In this document: in pieces, positions 30,287 to 40,440 of the stretch
Position numbering within the stretch: the stretch's first letter is position 1
Layout of the letters: every line of letters starts with the position of its first letter
Assembly (NCBI RefSeq): GCF_008801695.1
Contig: NZ_VZPF01000018.1
Location: 1-64,000, forward strand
DNA: 64,000 nt
Direction of reading: 5' to 3'
Source of the DNA: Pantoea stewartii subsp. stewartii
GTDB taxonomy: Bacteria > Pseudomonadota > Gammaproteobacteria > Enterobacterales > Enterobacteriaceae
The notes under the pieces: model-generated
Told to the model about the DNA's origin: nothing
Database searches by the model: none
The model's input: only the letters and a program-made list of their open reading frames with translations
Translations under genes and position numbers: made by a program

Positions 30287-30892
30287 TCAGTCCTGCAGAC
30301 ACTGAGCGATGAAGCTGGCGGCGTGCAGGGCGCCCTCGGCTGAAATCGTGTGGCCAGTCTGCGGCTCAATCAATGCCTCGACCGGAACCGCCGCGGCTTT
30401 CAGGCGGGCCGCGGCTGACTCACTTTCGCTGACGGGGATCACCGCATCAGCCCGGCCATGGATCAGCAGGGCTGGCGTATGCGCGAGTGGTGTCAGTGGG
30501 CCGTCAAAGGCCAGTCGGCCGGAAAATGCCACCACGCCCGCCAGGGGATAACGGCCAGAGGCCAGTAGATCTAGCGCCATGATCGAGCCCTGAGAAAAGC
30601 CCACCAGGATGACCTTCTCCCAGCAATCTGCCATATCATGCTGCGCCATCAGGTCACGCAGAACGCGGTCAAACGCCTCACGAGCTTCGCGAACCCGCCC
30701 TGGGCGGTTTTCCGGCGTAATGCCCGCCAGACTGAACCACTGATAGCCCATGCCCTGTTCAAAAGCATAAGGCGCATCCGGTGAGGCAAAGACCACATCG
30801 GGTAACAAGGTTGCTCAATAATCGCCGACAGGTGCCAGATCGTCGCCGTTACTGCCTACGCCGTGCAGAAAAATCACCAGTGCTTTTGCCAT
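30287..30892 (-). pseudogene. Carboxylesterase/phospholipase-type hydrolase with a premature stop
   Basis: From the ATG at 30892 the frame reads MAKALVIFLHGVGSNGDDLAP, the oxyanion loop of the YpfH/lysophospholipase-like esterases, then meets TGA at codon 26 (30,815-30,817). Without a shift it continues LLPDVVFASPDAP to VGFSQGSIMALD (nucleophile Ser), LLIHGRADAVIP (Asp) and TGHTIS (His), ending at 30287. Relatives have Trp at the stop position, so a single TGG to TGA change explains it. Restart at TTG 30808 would lose the oxyanion loop. About 201 codons in all. Confidence 0.82.
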
Positions 30893-31084
30893 GCCGGTTC
30901 CTGTAAAAGTTGTGTTGTCTGACAGGTATTTGAACAGTTACACCGGTTAACGTCAAAATCAAACTGACCGCCGGGAAGGCCGCCTGTCGTTCAGGAAAAG
31001 GCAAACATTACGTGCCGTCTCCCTTTCCCTGTAACGTAAAACCTGCTTGACTGAAACGTCACCGCTTGCCGTCTGGAGTTATGC

Positions 31085-32209
31085 ATGTCGTTGTTTACCC
31101 TGAGCACGTTATCCGACATTCCCGCCGCTGAATGGGATGCGCTGCTGCCTGATGATCAGCCTTTTTTGCGCCATGCCTTTTTGCTGAGCCTTGAAGACAG
31201 CGGCAGCGTCAGGCCGGAAAGGGGCTGGCAGCCAGCCCATCTGGTCTGGCGTGAGCAGGGTGAACTCTGCGCCGCGCTACCCGGCTACCAAAAAAGCCAT
31301 TCACAGGGTGAATACGTGTTCGATCACGCCTGGGCCGATGCCTGTCAGCGAGCCGGTATCGCTTACTATCCGAAATGGCTCGGTGCCATTCCCTTCAGCC
31401 CGGTAACGGGCGCGCGCGTGCTGGGCAAATCCGATGCCGCTATCCGTCTGCTGTCGAGGCTGCCAGACTGGCTGGAGCGCCAGGCGTTGAGTGGCGCGCA
31501 TATCAATTTCACCGACTCTCACGCTAACGCGCTGCTGGCGGAACAACCCGACTGGCTGGCGCGGCTGGGCTGCCAGTATCACTGGCACAATCGCGGCTAT
31601 CGCGACTTCCAGGACTTTCTGGATACGTTGATGTCACGCAAGCGCAAACAGCTGCGCAAGGAACGGGAGCAGGTCGCCCTGAACGGCTTTGAATTTGACT
31701 GGTATCGCGGCGATCAACTGCGTGAAGATCAATGGGATTTTGTGTACACCTGCTATGCCAACACGTACGCGGTGCGCGGTCAGCGTCCTTATCTGACGCG
31801 TGCCTTTTTTAGCTTACTGGCCGCGCGTCTGCCGGAAAACATTCGCGTCGTCATTGCCCGTTTGCAGCAGCAGCCCGCAGCGATGGCTTTTTACCTTAAA
31901 GACGGGGAAAGCCTGTATGGCCGCTACTGGGGCTGCCTTGCGGAATTTAACCAGCTTCACTTCGAAACCTGTTTTTATCAGGGGATGGATTTCGCCATCG
32001 CCGAAGGCCTGCAACGCTTCGATGCGGGCGCGCAGGGCGAACACAAGCTGGTGCGTGGTTTCGAACCGCAGATTACCCACTCCTGGCACTACCTGTGTCA
32101 TCCCGGCCTGCGCGCCGCCGTTGACGATTTTTTGCAGCAGGAGCGGCAGGGCGTTCACCTGTGGGCCGAAGAAGCCAGGGACGCCTTGCCCTACCGACGC
32201 GGCGACTAG
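31085..32209 (+). CDS. FemAB/GNAT-fold acyltransferase family protein (DUF482-like)
   Basis: 374 residues, soluble. The pattern (FLRHAFLLSLEDSGSV near the start, SHSQGEYVFDHAWADA, SRKRKQLRKERE in the middle, GRYWGCL and FETCFYQGMDFAIAEGL later) is that of the widespread DUF482/peptidoglycan-recognition acyltransferase-like family, whose substrates are unknown. CTGGAG lies eight bases before the ATG. The stop overlaps that of the convergent ABC exporter gene by 4 bp. Confidence 0.75.
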   Translation: MSLFTLSTLSDIPAAEWDALLPDDQPFLRHAFLLSLEDSGSVRPERGWQPAHLVWREQGELCAALPGYQKSHSQGEYVFDHAWADACQRAGIAYYPKWLGAIPFSPVTGARVLGKSDAAIRLLSRLPDWLERQALSGAHINFTDSHANALLAEQPDWLARLGCQYHWHNRGYRDFQDFLDTLMSRKRKQLRKEREQVALNGFEFDWYRGDQLREDQWDFVYTCYANTYAVRGQRPYLTRAFFSLLAARLPENIRVVIARLQQQPAAMAFYLKDGESLYGRYWGCLAEFNQLHFETCFYQGMDFAIAEGLQRFDAGAQGEHKLVRGFEPQITHSWHYLCHPGLRAAVDDFLQQERQGVHLWAEEARDALPYRRGD

Positions 32210-34038
32210 TCCGCCCCGACAAACCCGCCGGTCTGGTGTTGCCAGAGCCGGGCATACAGGCCATTTTGTGCCAGCAGTTCCTGGTGGCTACCGATTTCGA
32301 CAATCTGGCCGTGTTCCAGCACCACCAGCCGGTCCATTTTTGCAATGGTGGACAGACGGTGAGCGATGGCAATCACCGTTTTACCCTGCATCAGCGACTC
32401 CAGGCTTTCCTGAATCGCCGCTTCCACCTCTGAATCAAGGGCGGAAGTGGCTTCATCCATGATCAGAACCGGCGCGTCTTTCAGCAACACGCGCGCAATG
32501 GCTATACGCTGACGCTGCCCGCCAGATAGTTTTACGCCGCGCTCACCGACATGCGCATCCAGCCCCGTCCGGCCCTGGGAATCCGACAGCAGCGGGATAA
32601 ATTCGTCGGCGCGGGCGCGACGGATAGCCAGTTGCAGTTCTTCCTCGCTGGCATGGGGCCGGCCATAGAGCAGATTTTCGCGGATAGAGCGGTGCAGCAG
32701 CGAGGTATCCTGGGTGATCATGCCAATCTGGCTGCGCAGGCTTTCCTGCGTCACCTCGGCAATACACTGACCGTCAATCAGGATGCGCCCGCCGTTCAGG
32801 TCGTAAAGACGCAACAGCAGATTGACCAGCGTTGATTTTCCGGCACCGGAAGGTCCAATCAGGCCAATCTTTTCTCCCGGTTTAATGGTCAGGTTCAGGC
32901 CATTAATCACCTGCCGCTCGCCACCATAGTTAAAACGGATGTTGTCGAAGCGAATCTCCCCCTGCGTCACCCTGAGCTGTTTCGCCTGGGGCGCATCCTG
33001 CACGCTAAGCGGTTGGGAAATGGTGTTCAGTCCGTCCTGCACCATGCCGATATTTTCAAAAATGCCGTTCACCACCCACATCACCCAACCGGACATATTA
33101 ACCAGACGGATAACCAGGCCGGTCGCCAGGGCAATGGCACCGACGCTAATCAGCGATGCGCTCCACAGCCACAGCGCCAGGCCGGACGTGGCGACAATCA
33201 GAACGCCGTTCAGCGTCGACAGCGTCAAATCCATGCTGGTTACCATGCGGTTAGCCTGCTGCGTTTTGTCTGTCTGCTCCTGAATCGCCTCACGTGCGTA
33301 CTGCCGCTCCAGGTCGCTATGGGCGAACAGCTTGATGGTAGCGATATTGGTGTAACCATCCACAATCGTGCCCATGAGTTTCGAGCGCGCTTCTGAGGAC
33401 ACCACGGAACGGGCCTTTACGCGCGGCACAAAATAGCGCAGCGCCGCGCTGTAAAGCACAATCCAGATAATGAGCGGAATCATCAAACGCCAGTCCGCTT
33501 CGGCGAACAGCACCAGCGCCGTCGCGGCGTAGATCAGCACATGCCAGATGGCATCGACCAACTGCACCGCAGAATCGCGGAGCGAGTTGCCGGTTTGCAA
33601 AATGCGCTGCGCAATCCGGCCCGCAAAATCGTTCTGGAAAAAATTCATGCTCTGACGCAGAACGTAGTTGTGGTGCTGCCAGCGAATCATGCTGGTCATG
33701 CCGGGATTAATGCTCTGGTGAACCAGCATATCGTGCAGCGCAATAAACACCGGCCGCAGTATCAGGGCGACGCAGCCCATCCAGAGTAAGGTTGGCCAGT
33801 TATCGTGGAACAGCGTAGCCGGGGTGGAATGGTTAACCAGATCAATGATGCGGCTCAGATAACTGAACAGCGCCACCTCAATGAGCGCGCCCACCAGCCC
33901 CACCACCAGCAGTGCGGCGAAGCTCGGCCACACCTGGCGCAGGTAGTAAAAATAAAAAGGCCAGACCCGTGAGGGCGGCATATCGGTGGGGGCATCCTGA
34001 AAAATATTGATAAAACGTTCGAAACGACGATACAACAT
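32206..34038 (-). CDS. ABC exporter half-transporter (fused membrane and ATPase domains)
   Basis: 610 residues. About six membrane helices (60-340) precede an ATPase domain (about 355-600) with Walker A GPSGAGKST, signature KLSGGQRQRIAIARVLL, Walker B VLIMDEATSALD and the H-loop histidine in IAIAHRLST. This is the type IV exporter layout; it should work as a homodimer, since no partner half is next to it. The substrate (lipid, peptide or drug) cannot be told. Confidence 0.85.
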   Translation of the reverse strand: MLYRRFERFINIFQDAPTDMPPSRVWPFYFYYLRQVWPSFAALLVVGLVGALIEVALFSYLSRIIDLVNHSTPATLFHDNWPTLLWMGCVALILRPVFIALHDMLVHQSINPGMTSMIRWQHHNYVLRQSMNFFQNDFAGRIAQRILQTGNSLRDSAVQLVDAIWHVLIYAATALVLFAEADWRLMIPLIIWIVLYSAALRYFVPRVKARSVVSSEARSKLMGTIVDGYTNIATIKLFAHSDLERQYAREAIQEQTDKTQQANRMVTSMDLTLSTLNGVLIVATSGLALWLWSASLISVGAIALATGLVIRLVNMSGWVMWVVNGIFENIGMVQDGLNTISQPLSVQDAPQAKQLRVTQGEIRFDNIRFNYGGERQVINGLNLTIKPGEKIGLIGPSGAGKSTLVNLLLRLYDLNGGRILIDGQCIAEVTQESLRSQIGMITQDTSLLHRSIRENLLYGRPHASEEELQLAIRRARADEFIPLLSDSQGRTGLDAHVGERGVKLSGGQRQRIAIARVLLKDAPVLIMDEATSALDSEVEAAIQESLESLMQGKTVIAIAHRLSTIAKMDRLVVLEHGQIVEIGSHQELLAQNGLYARLWQHQTGGFVGAD

Positions 34039-34111
34039 ACAGTTACTCTTTCCGTTCGATAAGAATTACAGCTTAGTGCATGTGTACGCCCGATTAAAAA
34101 AAGGATTCTCT

Positions 34112-34612
34112 ATGGATATCACTCTGCGCGGCCGTGAACCACATGATGCAGCGGCTTACCAACGTCTTTACGGCCATCCGGCGGTTTTCCCCTGGACGCT
34201 GCAATTGCCGTTTCCCAGCGTCGCCACCTGGGAAAAGAAATTCGCAAAAATGGATGCCGAGGGCTTCATCAATTTTGTTGCCGAAGTAGACGGCGAAATG
34301 GTTGGTGAGCTGACCTTGTTTACAAATCATAATCCGCGTACGCGTCACTGCATCAGCTTCGGCATCGGTGTCAATCCGGCGTTCTCAGGGCGCGGCATTG
34401 GCGAGCTGTTGATCCGCACGGCAATGGATTATGCACGTAACTGGCTGGGCATCACCCGCATGGAGCTTGAGGTGTTTCATGACAATCATCGGGCGCTGGC
34501 GCTGTATGAAAGGCTGGGTTTTGAGCGCGAAGGGGTGCGTCGTCAGGCATCCTTACGTGAAGGTAAACTTCATGATGTGGTGATGATGGCCAAACTGCTC
34601 AACGTGGCGTAA
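34112..34612 (+). CDS. GNAT-family N-acetyltransferase
   Basis: 166 residues, single GNAT domain. The acetyl-CoA loop is seen in NPAFSGRGIGELLI (Q/RxxGxG/A type), followed by ELEVFHDNHRALALYERLGFEREGV. It resembles E. coli YhhY. The start at 34112 follows AAAGGATT; the ORF opens 35 codons earlier, overlapping the exporter gene on the other strand, without likeness. It is transcribed divergently from the exporter. Confidence 0.82.
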   Translation: MDITLRGREPHDAAAYQRLYGHPAVFPWTLQLPFPSVATWEKKFAKMDAEGFINFVAEVDGEMVGELTLFTNHNPRTRHCISFGIGVNPAFSGRGIGELLIRTAMDYARNWLGITRMELEVFHDNHRALALYERLGFEREGVRRQASLREGKLHDVVMMAKLLNVA

Positions 34613-34771
34613 CGACCGCGCATTGCCCGTTTTTGCGCGCGGCGTTAAGGTCAAAAGTCGCGCAACATGTTTAAACGTTGTTCTGTGCCACAGTTCGCAC
34701 AAAATGCCCTGCATAAAACCCATCGCCTGCCGATATGACGGTATCACCCACTGATGCTCTGGAGGGCGATT

Positions 34772-35938
34772 GTGATAAAACTAATAACGATCGACGAACT
34801 GAAAACGGGCATGTTCGTCCTCAAACTTGAGGTCTGGTGGTTTAAAGACAAACGTATTCGTAATCAGATGCTGATCACCGATCCGCAGCAGGTTGCGATG
34901 TTCCGTCGTGAAGGTATTCAGCGGTTATGGATTGATGAAGAGAAATCGATTTCATCACCACCTCCTGAGCCAGTCCATACCGCACCCTGCCAGCAGGCTC
35001 CCTTTACGCAGGAACGTGAACAGGCACAGCAGCTGTTTGAACAAGGCAAAATCAAGGTCTTGGCGCTGTTTAACGAAGCGCGAATGGGTTGCGGCCTCGA
35101 TCTGAGCAGTATGATTGATATTGTGGATAAAATAGCCGGTTCGATTGAGCGCGAGCCCAGCGCACTTCTGCGCGTGGCACAACTGAAAGATCACGATAAT
35201 TACACCTACCTGCACTCCATGGCGGTCTGCGGCTTGATGATCGCTCTGGGTAAAAAGCTCGGCCTGGATGCGCATCAACTTCAGCGCGTTGGCATGGGAG
35301 GGTTGTTACATGACATTGGCAAAGCGGCCGTACCGCTCAGTATCCTGAATAAACCGGATAAGCTGAGCGACGACGAGTTTGCCATCATGTGCGAGCATCC
35401 GATAGCGGGTGCACAGATGCTGATGGAAGCGAACGCAGGGGATGACCTGGTCGATATTGCCCTGCATCATCATGAAAAATATGACGGCAGCGGTTATCCC
35501 TACCGCCATAAAGGCCATGAGATTAGCGTCTATTCCCGTATGGCCACCATTTGTGATGTGTACGATGCCCTGACCTCAACGCGTCCTTACCGCGAGGGCT
35601 GGACACCCGCACAAGCTTTACAGTCGATGCTGGCCTGGCGCGGGCATTTTGACACAACGCTGCTGCATGCGTTCGTTACGACAATCGGTCTGTATCCGGT
35701 GGGGTCGCTGGTGCGGCTGGCATCGGGACGTATTGCACTGGTGGTCAAGGCGGGCGAACAATCGCTTCAGAAGCCGCGCGTACATGTTTTCTGGTCGTTG
35801 CACGCTAAGCGCCCCGTCAGACCAGAAGTGGTCGATCTGGGGGACAGTTTTTGCACGGACAGCATTGTCTGCTCGGAGAGTCTCGCGGCCTGGCCAACGA
35901 TCGACCTCAACCGGGTCTGGTTGCTGGACGTTGCCTGA
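34772..35938 (+). CDS. HD-GYP domain protein, likely cyclic-di-GMP phosphodiesterase
   Basis: 388 residues. A DUF3391-like N-terminal domain (IDELKTGMFVLKLEVWW) is followed by an HD-GYP domain (about 135-320) with HSMAVCGLM, the HD pair in LLHDIGKAAVP, EHP, and HHEKYDGSGYPY; the GYP signature is intact. Such proteins hydrolyse cyclic-di-GMP and favour motility over biofilm. I prefer GTG 34772, which has GGAGGG five bases before it, over the ATG at 34754. Confidence 0.87.
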   Translation: MIKLITIDELKTGMFVLKLEVWWFKDKRIRNQMLITDPQQVAMFRREGIQRLWIDEEKSISSPPPEPVHTAPCQQAPFTQEREQAQQLFEQGKIKVLALFNEARMGCGLDLSSMIDIVDKIAGSIEREPSALLRVAQLKDHDNYTYLHSMAVCGLMIALGKKLGLDAHQLQRVGMGGLLHDIGKAAVPLSILNKPDKLSDDEFAIMCEHPIAGAQMLMEANAGDDLVDIALHHHEKYDGSGYPYRHKGHEISVYSRMATICDVYDALTSTRPYREGWTPAQALQSMLAWRGHFDTTLLHAFVTTIGLYPVGSLVRLASGRIALVVKAGEQSLQKPRVHVFWSLHAKRPVRPEVVDLGDSFCTDSIVCSESLAAWPTIDLNRVWLLDVA

Positions 35939-35950
35939 GCCAACGTCGCC

Positions 35951-35970
35951 ATTTTTATACCTTTTTTACA
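35951..35970 (+). promoter_or_regulatory. KdpE-type operator upstream of kdpFABC
   Basis: The T-rich ATTTTTATACCTTTTTTACA, 80 bp before kdpF, differs by one base from the KdpE binding site of the E. coli kdp promoter as I recall it. It implies that a KdpE response regulator still acts here, although no kdpE follows kdpD. Confidence 0.7.
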
Positions 35971-36049
35971 GCGTGCCAGTGCTTTTTAACCCTTTCTTTA
36001 TGTGACTCAGCGCAAGCTATTCAGCAAATCCAAACCTCTGGAGGTTGCT

Positions 36050-36138
36050 GTGAGTGCAGGCGTGATAACCGGCATTGTGCTGGTTGTGTTGTTGCTGGCT
36101 ATTTAGTGTATGCCCTGTTGAATGCGGAGGCCTTCTGA
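36050..36138 (+). pseudogene. kdpF: kdpF, frameshifted
   Basis: GTG 36050 starts [16 protein letters not shown], the N-terminal half of the 29-residue KdpF helix, then hits TAG. The C-terminal half ([12 protein letters not shown]) is intact in the next frame and its TGA overlaps the kdpA ATG. One missing base near 36,100-36,103 explains it. KdpF stabilises the KdpABC complex; it is dispensable in E. coli cells but aids the purified enzyme. GGAGG precedes the start. Confidence 0.8.
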
Positions 36139-37820
36139 TGGCGGCCAATGCATTTTTACTGATCGCGGTGTATCTGCTGGTGCTGATGGTGTTGGCACAG
36201 CCGCTGGGACGTGGTCTGGCAGCGCTGGTGGCGGACAAACCCCTTTTTACCCGTGCCGAAGCGCTGTTTTGGCGCGTCGCCGGGGTACAGCAAGGCGATA
36301 TGCGCTGGCCGCAATACCTGCTGGCCATTGTGCTGTTCAACCTGTTCGGCCTGATCCTCCTGCTGGCTATACTGCTGCTTCAGGACAAGCTCCCGCTCAA
36401 TCCACAACATTTTCCGGCCTTGAGCTGGGATCTGGCGCTTAACACCGCGATTAGCTTCGTCACTAACACCAACTGGCAAGCTTATTCAGGCGAAAGCACC
36501 CTGAGCTATTTCAGCCAGATGGTGGGCCTGACCGTGCAGAACTTTTTCTCTGCCGCGACCGGTATCGCTGTCGCCTTTGCCCTGATTCGGGGCTTTGCGA
36601 ATCGCTCGATTGCAACCCTGGGTAACGCCTGGCGCGATCTGACGCGCGTGACGCTTTACGTGTTATTGCCCGTCAGTCTGCTGATGGCGCTGTTTTTTGT
36701 CAGCCAGGGCAGCATTCAGAACGTCCTGCCTTATCAGACGATTACCGGCCTGGATGGGGCGCAGCAAACGCTGGCAATGGGCCCGGTGGCCTCGCAGGAA
36801 GCCATCAAAATGCTGGGCACCAACGGCGGCGGCTTTTTTAACGCGAACTCTGCTCACCCGTTTGAAAACCCCACCGCGCTGACCAACTTCGTGCAGATGC
36901 TCAGTATCTTCCTGATACCGGCCGCGCTGTGCTTTGCCTTTGGCGAATGTGTGAAAGACCGTCGTCAGGGCAACATGCTGCTGTGGTCAATGACGCTGAT
37001 GTTTGTTGTGGCGGCGGCCTTCGTGATGTGGGCTGAAGTGAACGGGAATCCGCACTTCCTGACGCTGGGCGCGGACAGTGCCATCAATATGGAAGGAAAA
37101 GAAACGCGCTTTGGCATTCTCAATTCCAGCCTGTTTGCGGTTATCACGACCGCCGCGTCCTGTGGTGCGGTGAATGCGATGCATGACTCGTTCACGGCCC
37201 TGGGCGGCATGGTACCTATGTTGCTGATGCAACTGGGCGAAGTGATCTTCGGCGGTGTCGGTGCGGGCCTGTATGGGATGTTGCTGTTCGTGTTGCTGGC
37301 GGTGTTTATCGCCGGACTGATGATTGGCCGTACTCCCGAGTTTCTCGGCAAAAAAATCGAAGTCTGGGAAATGAAAATGACCGCCCTCGCCATTCTGGTG
37401 ACGCCCGCTCTGGTGCTGATCGGTACAGCCATCGCCATGATGACCGACGCTGGCCGGGCCGGTATGGCTAACCCAGGCACCCACGGCTTCAGTGAAGTGT
37501 TATACGCCGTATCGTCGGCCGCCAACAACAACGGCAGTGCCTTTGCAGGTCTGAGCGCGAACACGCCGTTCTGGAACGTTTTGCTGGCCATCTGCATGTT
37601 CCTGGGGCGCTTTGGCATCATCCTGCCGGTAATGGCGATTGCCGGTTCTATGGCCGGTAAAAAAATTCAGCCGGTCGGTAACGGGACGCTGCCAACGCAT
37701 GGTCCGCTGTTTATCGCGTTGTTGGTGGGCACCGTCCTGCTGGTGGGTGCACTGATCTTTATCCCCGCTCTGGCTCTGGGTCCGGTAGCCGAGCATCTGC
37801 AACTTATTCAGGGACATTAA
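36138..37820 (+). CDS. kdpA: K+-transporting ATPase, KdpA channel subunit
   Basis: 560 residues, ten membrane segments, close to E. coli KdpA (557). It binds and passes K+ in the high-affinity KdpFABC pump. Selectivity-filter segments are visible in [46 protein letters not shown] and [14 protein letters not shown]. The ATG at 36138 overlaps the kdpF TGA; the longer ORF start at 36075 reads through kdpF. It is 2 bp from kdpB. Confidence 0.96.
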   Translation: MAANAFLLIAVYLLVLMVLAQPLGRGLAALVADKPLFTRAEALFWRVAGVQQGDMRWPQYLLAIVLFNLFGLILLLAILLLQDKLPLNPQHFPALSWDLALNTAISFVTNTNWQAYSGESTLSYFSQMVGLTVQNFFSAATGIAVAFALIRGFANRSIATLGNAWRDLTRVTLYVLLPVSLLMALFFVSQGSIQNVLPYQTITGLDGAQQTLAMGPVASQEAIKMLGTNGGGFFNANSAHPFENPTALTNFVQMLSIFLIPAALCFAFGECVKDRRQGNMLLWSMTLMFVVAAAFVMWAEVNGNPHFLTLGADSAINMEGKETRFGILNSSLFAVITTAASCGAVNAMHDSFTALGGMVPMLLMQLGEVIFGGVGAGLYGMLLFVLLAVFIAGLMIGRTPEFLGKKIEVWEMKMTALAILVTPALVLIGTAIAMMTDAGRAGMANPGTHGFSEVLYAVSSAANNNGSAFAGLSANTPFWNVLLAICMFLGRFGIILPVMAIAGSMAGKKIQPVGNGTLPTHGPLFIALLVGTVLLVGALIFIPALALGPVAEHLQLIQGH

Positions 37821-37822
37821 TC

Positions 37823-39847
37823 ATGAGTCGTCAACAACAGGTGTTTGACGCAGCGCTCTTGCGCACTTCAGCAATCGATGCCGTGAAAAAACTCGAGCCA
37901 CGCGTTCAGTTTCGTAATCCGGTGATGTTTGTCGTCTACCTGGGCAGTCTCCTGACCACGGTACTGGCGGTGCTGATGTCTACTGGCTATCAGACCGGCA
38001 GCGCCAGTTTTACCGGCGCGGTGTCTGTCTGGCTGTGGTTTACCGTGCTGTTTGCGAACATGGCAGAAGCGCTGGCCGAAGGGCGCAGTAAAGCCCAGGC
38101 GAACAGCCTGAAAGGCGTCAAAAAAACCAGCTTTGCGAAAAAACTGTCGGCTGCGCATTACGGAGCAAAATGGCAGCAGATTGCGGCCGATGAGCTGCGC
38201 AAAGGGGATGCGGTATTAGTGGAAGCGGGTGACGTTATCCCGTGCGATGGTGAGGTGGTCGAAGGGGGCGCATCGGTTGATGAAAGTGCCATCACCGGGG
38301 AATCCGCGCCGGTGATTCGTGAATCGGGCGGTGACTTTGCCTCGGTAACCGGCGGGACGCGTATTCTGTCCGACTGGCTGGTCATCACCTGCAGTGCAAA
38401 CCCCGGCGAAACCTTCCTGGATCGCATGATCGCGATGGTGGAAGGCGCACAGCGCCGTAAAACGCCCAACGAAATCGCCCTGACGATTGTGTTTCTGTTA
38501 GCTACCGTCACGCTGTGGCCGTTCTCCGCCTGGGGCGGTACGCCGGTGACCATCACCGTGCTGGTTGCGTTACTGGTGTGCCTGATCCCTACCACGATTG
38601 GTGGTTTACTCTCCGCCATCGGCGTTGCGGGGATGAGCCGAATGCTGGGGGCAAACGTGATTGCCACCAGTGGTCGTGCTGTCGAAGCGGCCGGGGATGT
38701 GGACGTGCTGATGCTGGACAAAACCGGCACCATCACACTGGGTAACCGCCAGGCGACCCAGTTTTTACCGGCCCCCGGTGTCACAGAAGAACAGCTTGCC
38801 GATGCCGCGCAGTTGGCCTCGCTGGCGGATGAAACGCCGGAAGGTCGCAGTATCGTGGTCCTGGCGAAGCAAAAATTTAATCTGCGTGAGCGGGACCTGA
38901 GCAGCATGGGAGCCAGTTTTATTCCCTTCTCAGCCGAGACGCGCATGAGCGGTGTGAACGTGCAGAACCGCCTGATTCGTAAAGGGGCGGTCGATGCGGT
39001 GCGCCGTCATATTGAAGCCAGTCACGGTGCGTTCCCGGCAGAAGTAAACGCCCGGGTAGAAGAGGTTGCCCGGGCGGGCGGCACTCCGCTGGTGGTCGCT
39101 GAAGGCCCGAAAGTGCTGGGCGTGGTCGCGCTGAAAGATATCGTCAAGGGCGGGATCAAAGAGCGCTTTGCCGAACTGCGCAAAATGGGCATTAAAACCG
39201 TGATGATTACCGGTGATAACCCGCTGACCGCCGCCGCGATTGCAGCCGAAGCGGGCGTGGATGACTTTTTGTCGGAAGCGACACCCGAAGCCAAACTGGC
39301 GCTGATCCGTCAGTATCAGGCCGAAGGCCGCCTGGTGGCGATGACCGGCGACGGCACCAACGATGCGCCTGCGCTGGCGCAGGCCGATGTCGCGGTCGCG
39401 ATGAACTCGGGGACGCAGGCCGCAAAAGAGGCAGGCAACATGGTCGATCTGGATTCCAACCCGACCAAGCTGCTGGAAGTGGTCCATATCGGTAAACAGA
39501 TGTTGATGACGCGCGGATCGTTAACCACGTTCAGTATCGCCAACGACGTAGCCAAATACTTCGCCATTATTCCGGCGGCGTTTGCGGCTACGTATCCTCA
39601 GCTCAATATGCTCAACGTGATGGAGCTGCACTCACCGTCCTCCGCGATTCTGTCGGCAGTGATTTTTAATGCCCTGCTAATCGTCTTCCTGATTCCGCTG
39701 GCCTTAAAAGGCGTGAGCTACCGGCCATTAAGCGCCGCATCACTGCTGCGCCGTAATTTGCTGATTTATGGATTAGGTGGACTGCTGGTGCCGTTTATCG
39801 GTATCAAAGCGATCGATATGTTGCTTGTGCTGTTTGGTATGGCCTGA
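37823..39847 (+). CDS. kdpB: K+-transporting ATPase, KdpB catalytic subunit
   Basis: 674 residues, P-type ATPase. The phosphorylated aspartate lies in [12 protein letters not shown]; the actuator loop is AITGESAPV; hinge motifs [14 protein letters not shown] and [18 protein letters not shown] are intact. It hydrolyses ATP to drive K+ uptake through KdpA. Confidence 0.97.
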   Translation: MSRQQQVFDAALLRTSAIDAVKKLEPRVQFRNPVMFVVYLGSLLTTVLAVLMSTGYQTGSASFTGAVSVWLWFTVLFANMAEALAEGRSKAQANSLKGVKKTSFAKKLSAAHYGAKWQQIAADELRKGDAVLVEAGDVIPCDGEVVEGGASVDESAITGESAPVIRESGGDFASVTGGTRILSDWLVITCSANPGETFLDRMIAMVEGAQRRKTPNEIALTIVFLLATVTLWPFSAWGGTPVTITVLVALLVCLIPTTIGGLLSAIGVAGMSRMLGANVIATSGRAVEAAGDVDVLMLDKTGTITLGNRQATQFLPAPGVTEEQLADAAQLASLADETPEGRSIVVLAKQKFNLRERDLSSMGASFIPFSAETRMSGVNVQNRLIRKGAVDAVRRHIEASHGAFPAEVNARVEEVARAGGTPLVVAEGPKVLGVVALKDIVKGGIKERFAELRKMGIKTVMITGDNPLTAAAIAAEAGVDDFLSEATPEAKLALIRQYQAEGRLVAMTGDGTNDAPALAQADVAVAMNSGTQAAKEAGNMVDLDSNPTKLLEVVHIGKQMLMTRGSLTTFSIANDVAKYFAIIPAAFAATYPQLNMLNVMELHSPSSAILSAVIFNALLIVFLIPLALKGVSYRPLSAASLLRRNLLIYGLGGLLVPFIGIKAIDMLLVLFGMA

Positions 39848-39857
39848 GGAGAATAAA

Positions 39858-40427
39858 ATGAGTCAGTTACGTCCGGCAATTTTTCTGCTGCTGCTGCTAA
39901 CGGTTGTATGTGGCGTAGTTTATCCTTTGCTCACGACCGGGTTGGCGCAGTGGCTGTTTCCTTGGCAGGCTAACGGATCGCTGTTAAAGGTAGAAGGTGA
40001 AGAACGGGGCTCTGCACTGATTGGGCAGGCTTTTAGCCAGCCTGGCGAGTTTTGGGGCCGTCCTTCTGCCACCGGCGACAAACCGTATAATCCCCTGGCA
40101 TCCAGTGGCAGTAACCTGGCCGCGAGTAATCCGGCACTCGACAAAGCGGTGGCTGAACGCGTTGCCGCGTTACGTGCAGCCAATCCGCAGGCCAATGGGC
40201 CGGTGCCGGTGGATCTGGTGACCAGTTCAGCCAGTGGGCTTGATCCAGAGATTTCGCCACAGGCAGCGCTGTGGCAGGCACCGCGCGTGGCGGCGGCCCG
40301 TCAGTTGCCGCTGGCGAAAGTGGATGCGCTGGTGGACAGCCTGACCCAACGTCCGCTGCTCCCATTTATCGGCGAACCCACGGTGAATGTGCTGCAACTC
40401 AATCTGGCGCTGAACGATCTTAAATAA
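39858..40427 (+). CDS. kdpC: K+-transporting ATPase, KdpC subunit
   Basis: 189 residues with one N-terminal membrane helix ([20 protein letters not shown]) and a periplasmic domain; motifs [16 protein letters not shown] and [11 protein letters not shown] are typical. It assembles and stabilises the pump. The start at 39858 follows GAGGAG, 10 bp after the kdpB stop; the longer ORF opening inside kdpB is a shadow. Confidence 0.95.
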   Translation: MSQLRPAIFLLLLLTVVCGVVYPLLTTGLAQWLFPWQANGSLLKVEGEERGSALIGQAFSQPGEFWGRPSATGDKPYNPLASSGSNLAASNPALDKAVAERVAALRAANPQANGPVPVDLVTSSASGLDPEISPQAALWQAPRVAAARQLPLAKVDALVDSLTQRPLLPFIGEPTVNVLQLNLALNDLK

Positions 40428-40440
40428 GTAAAAGGACGCT

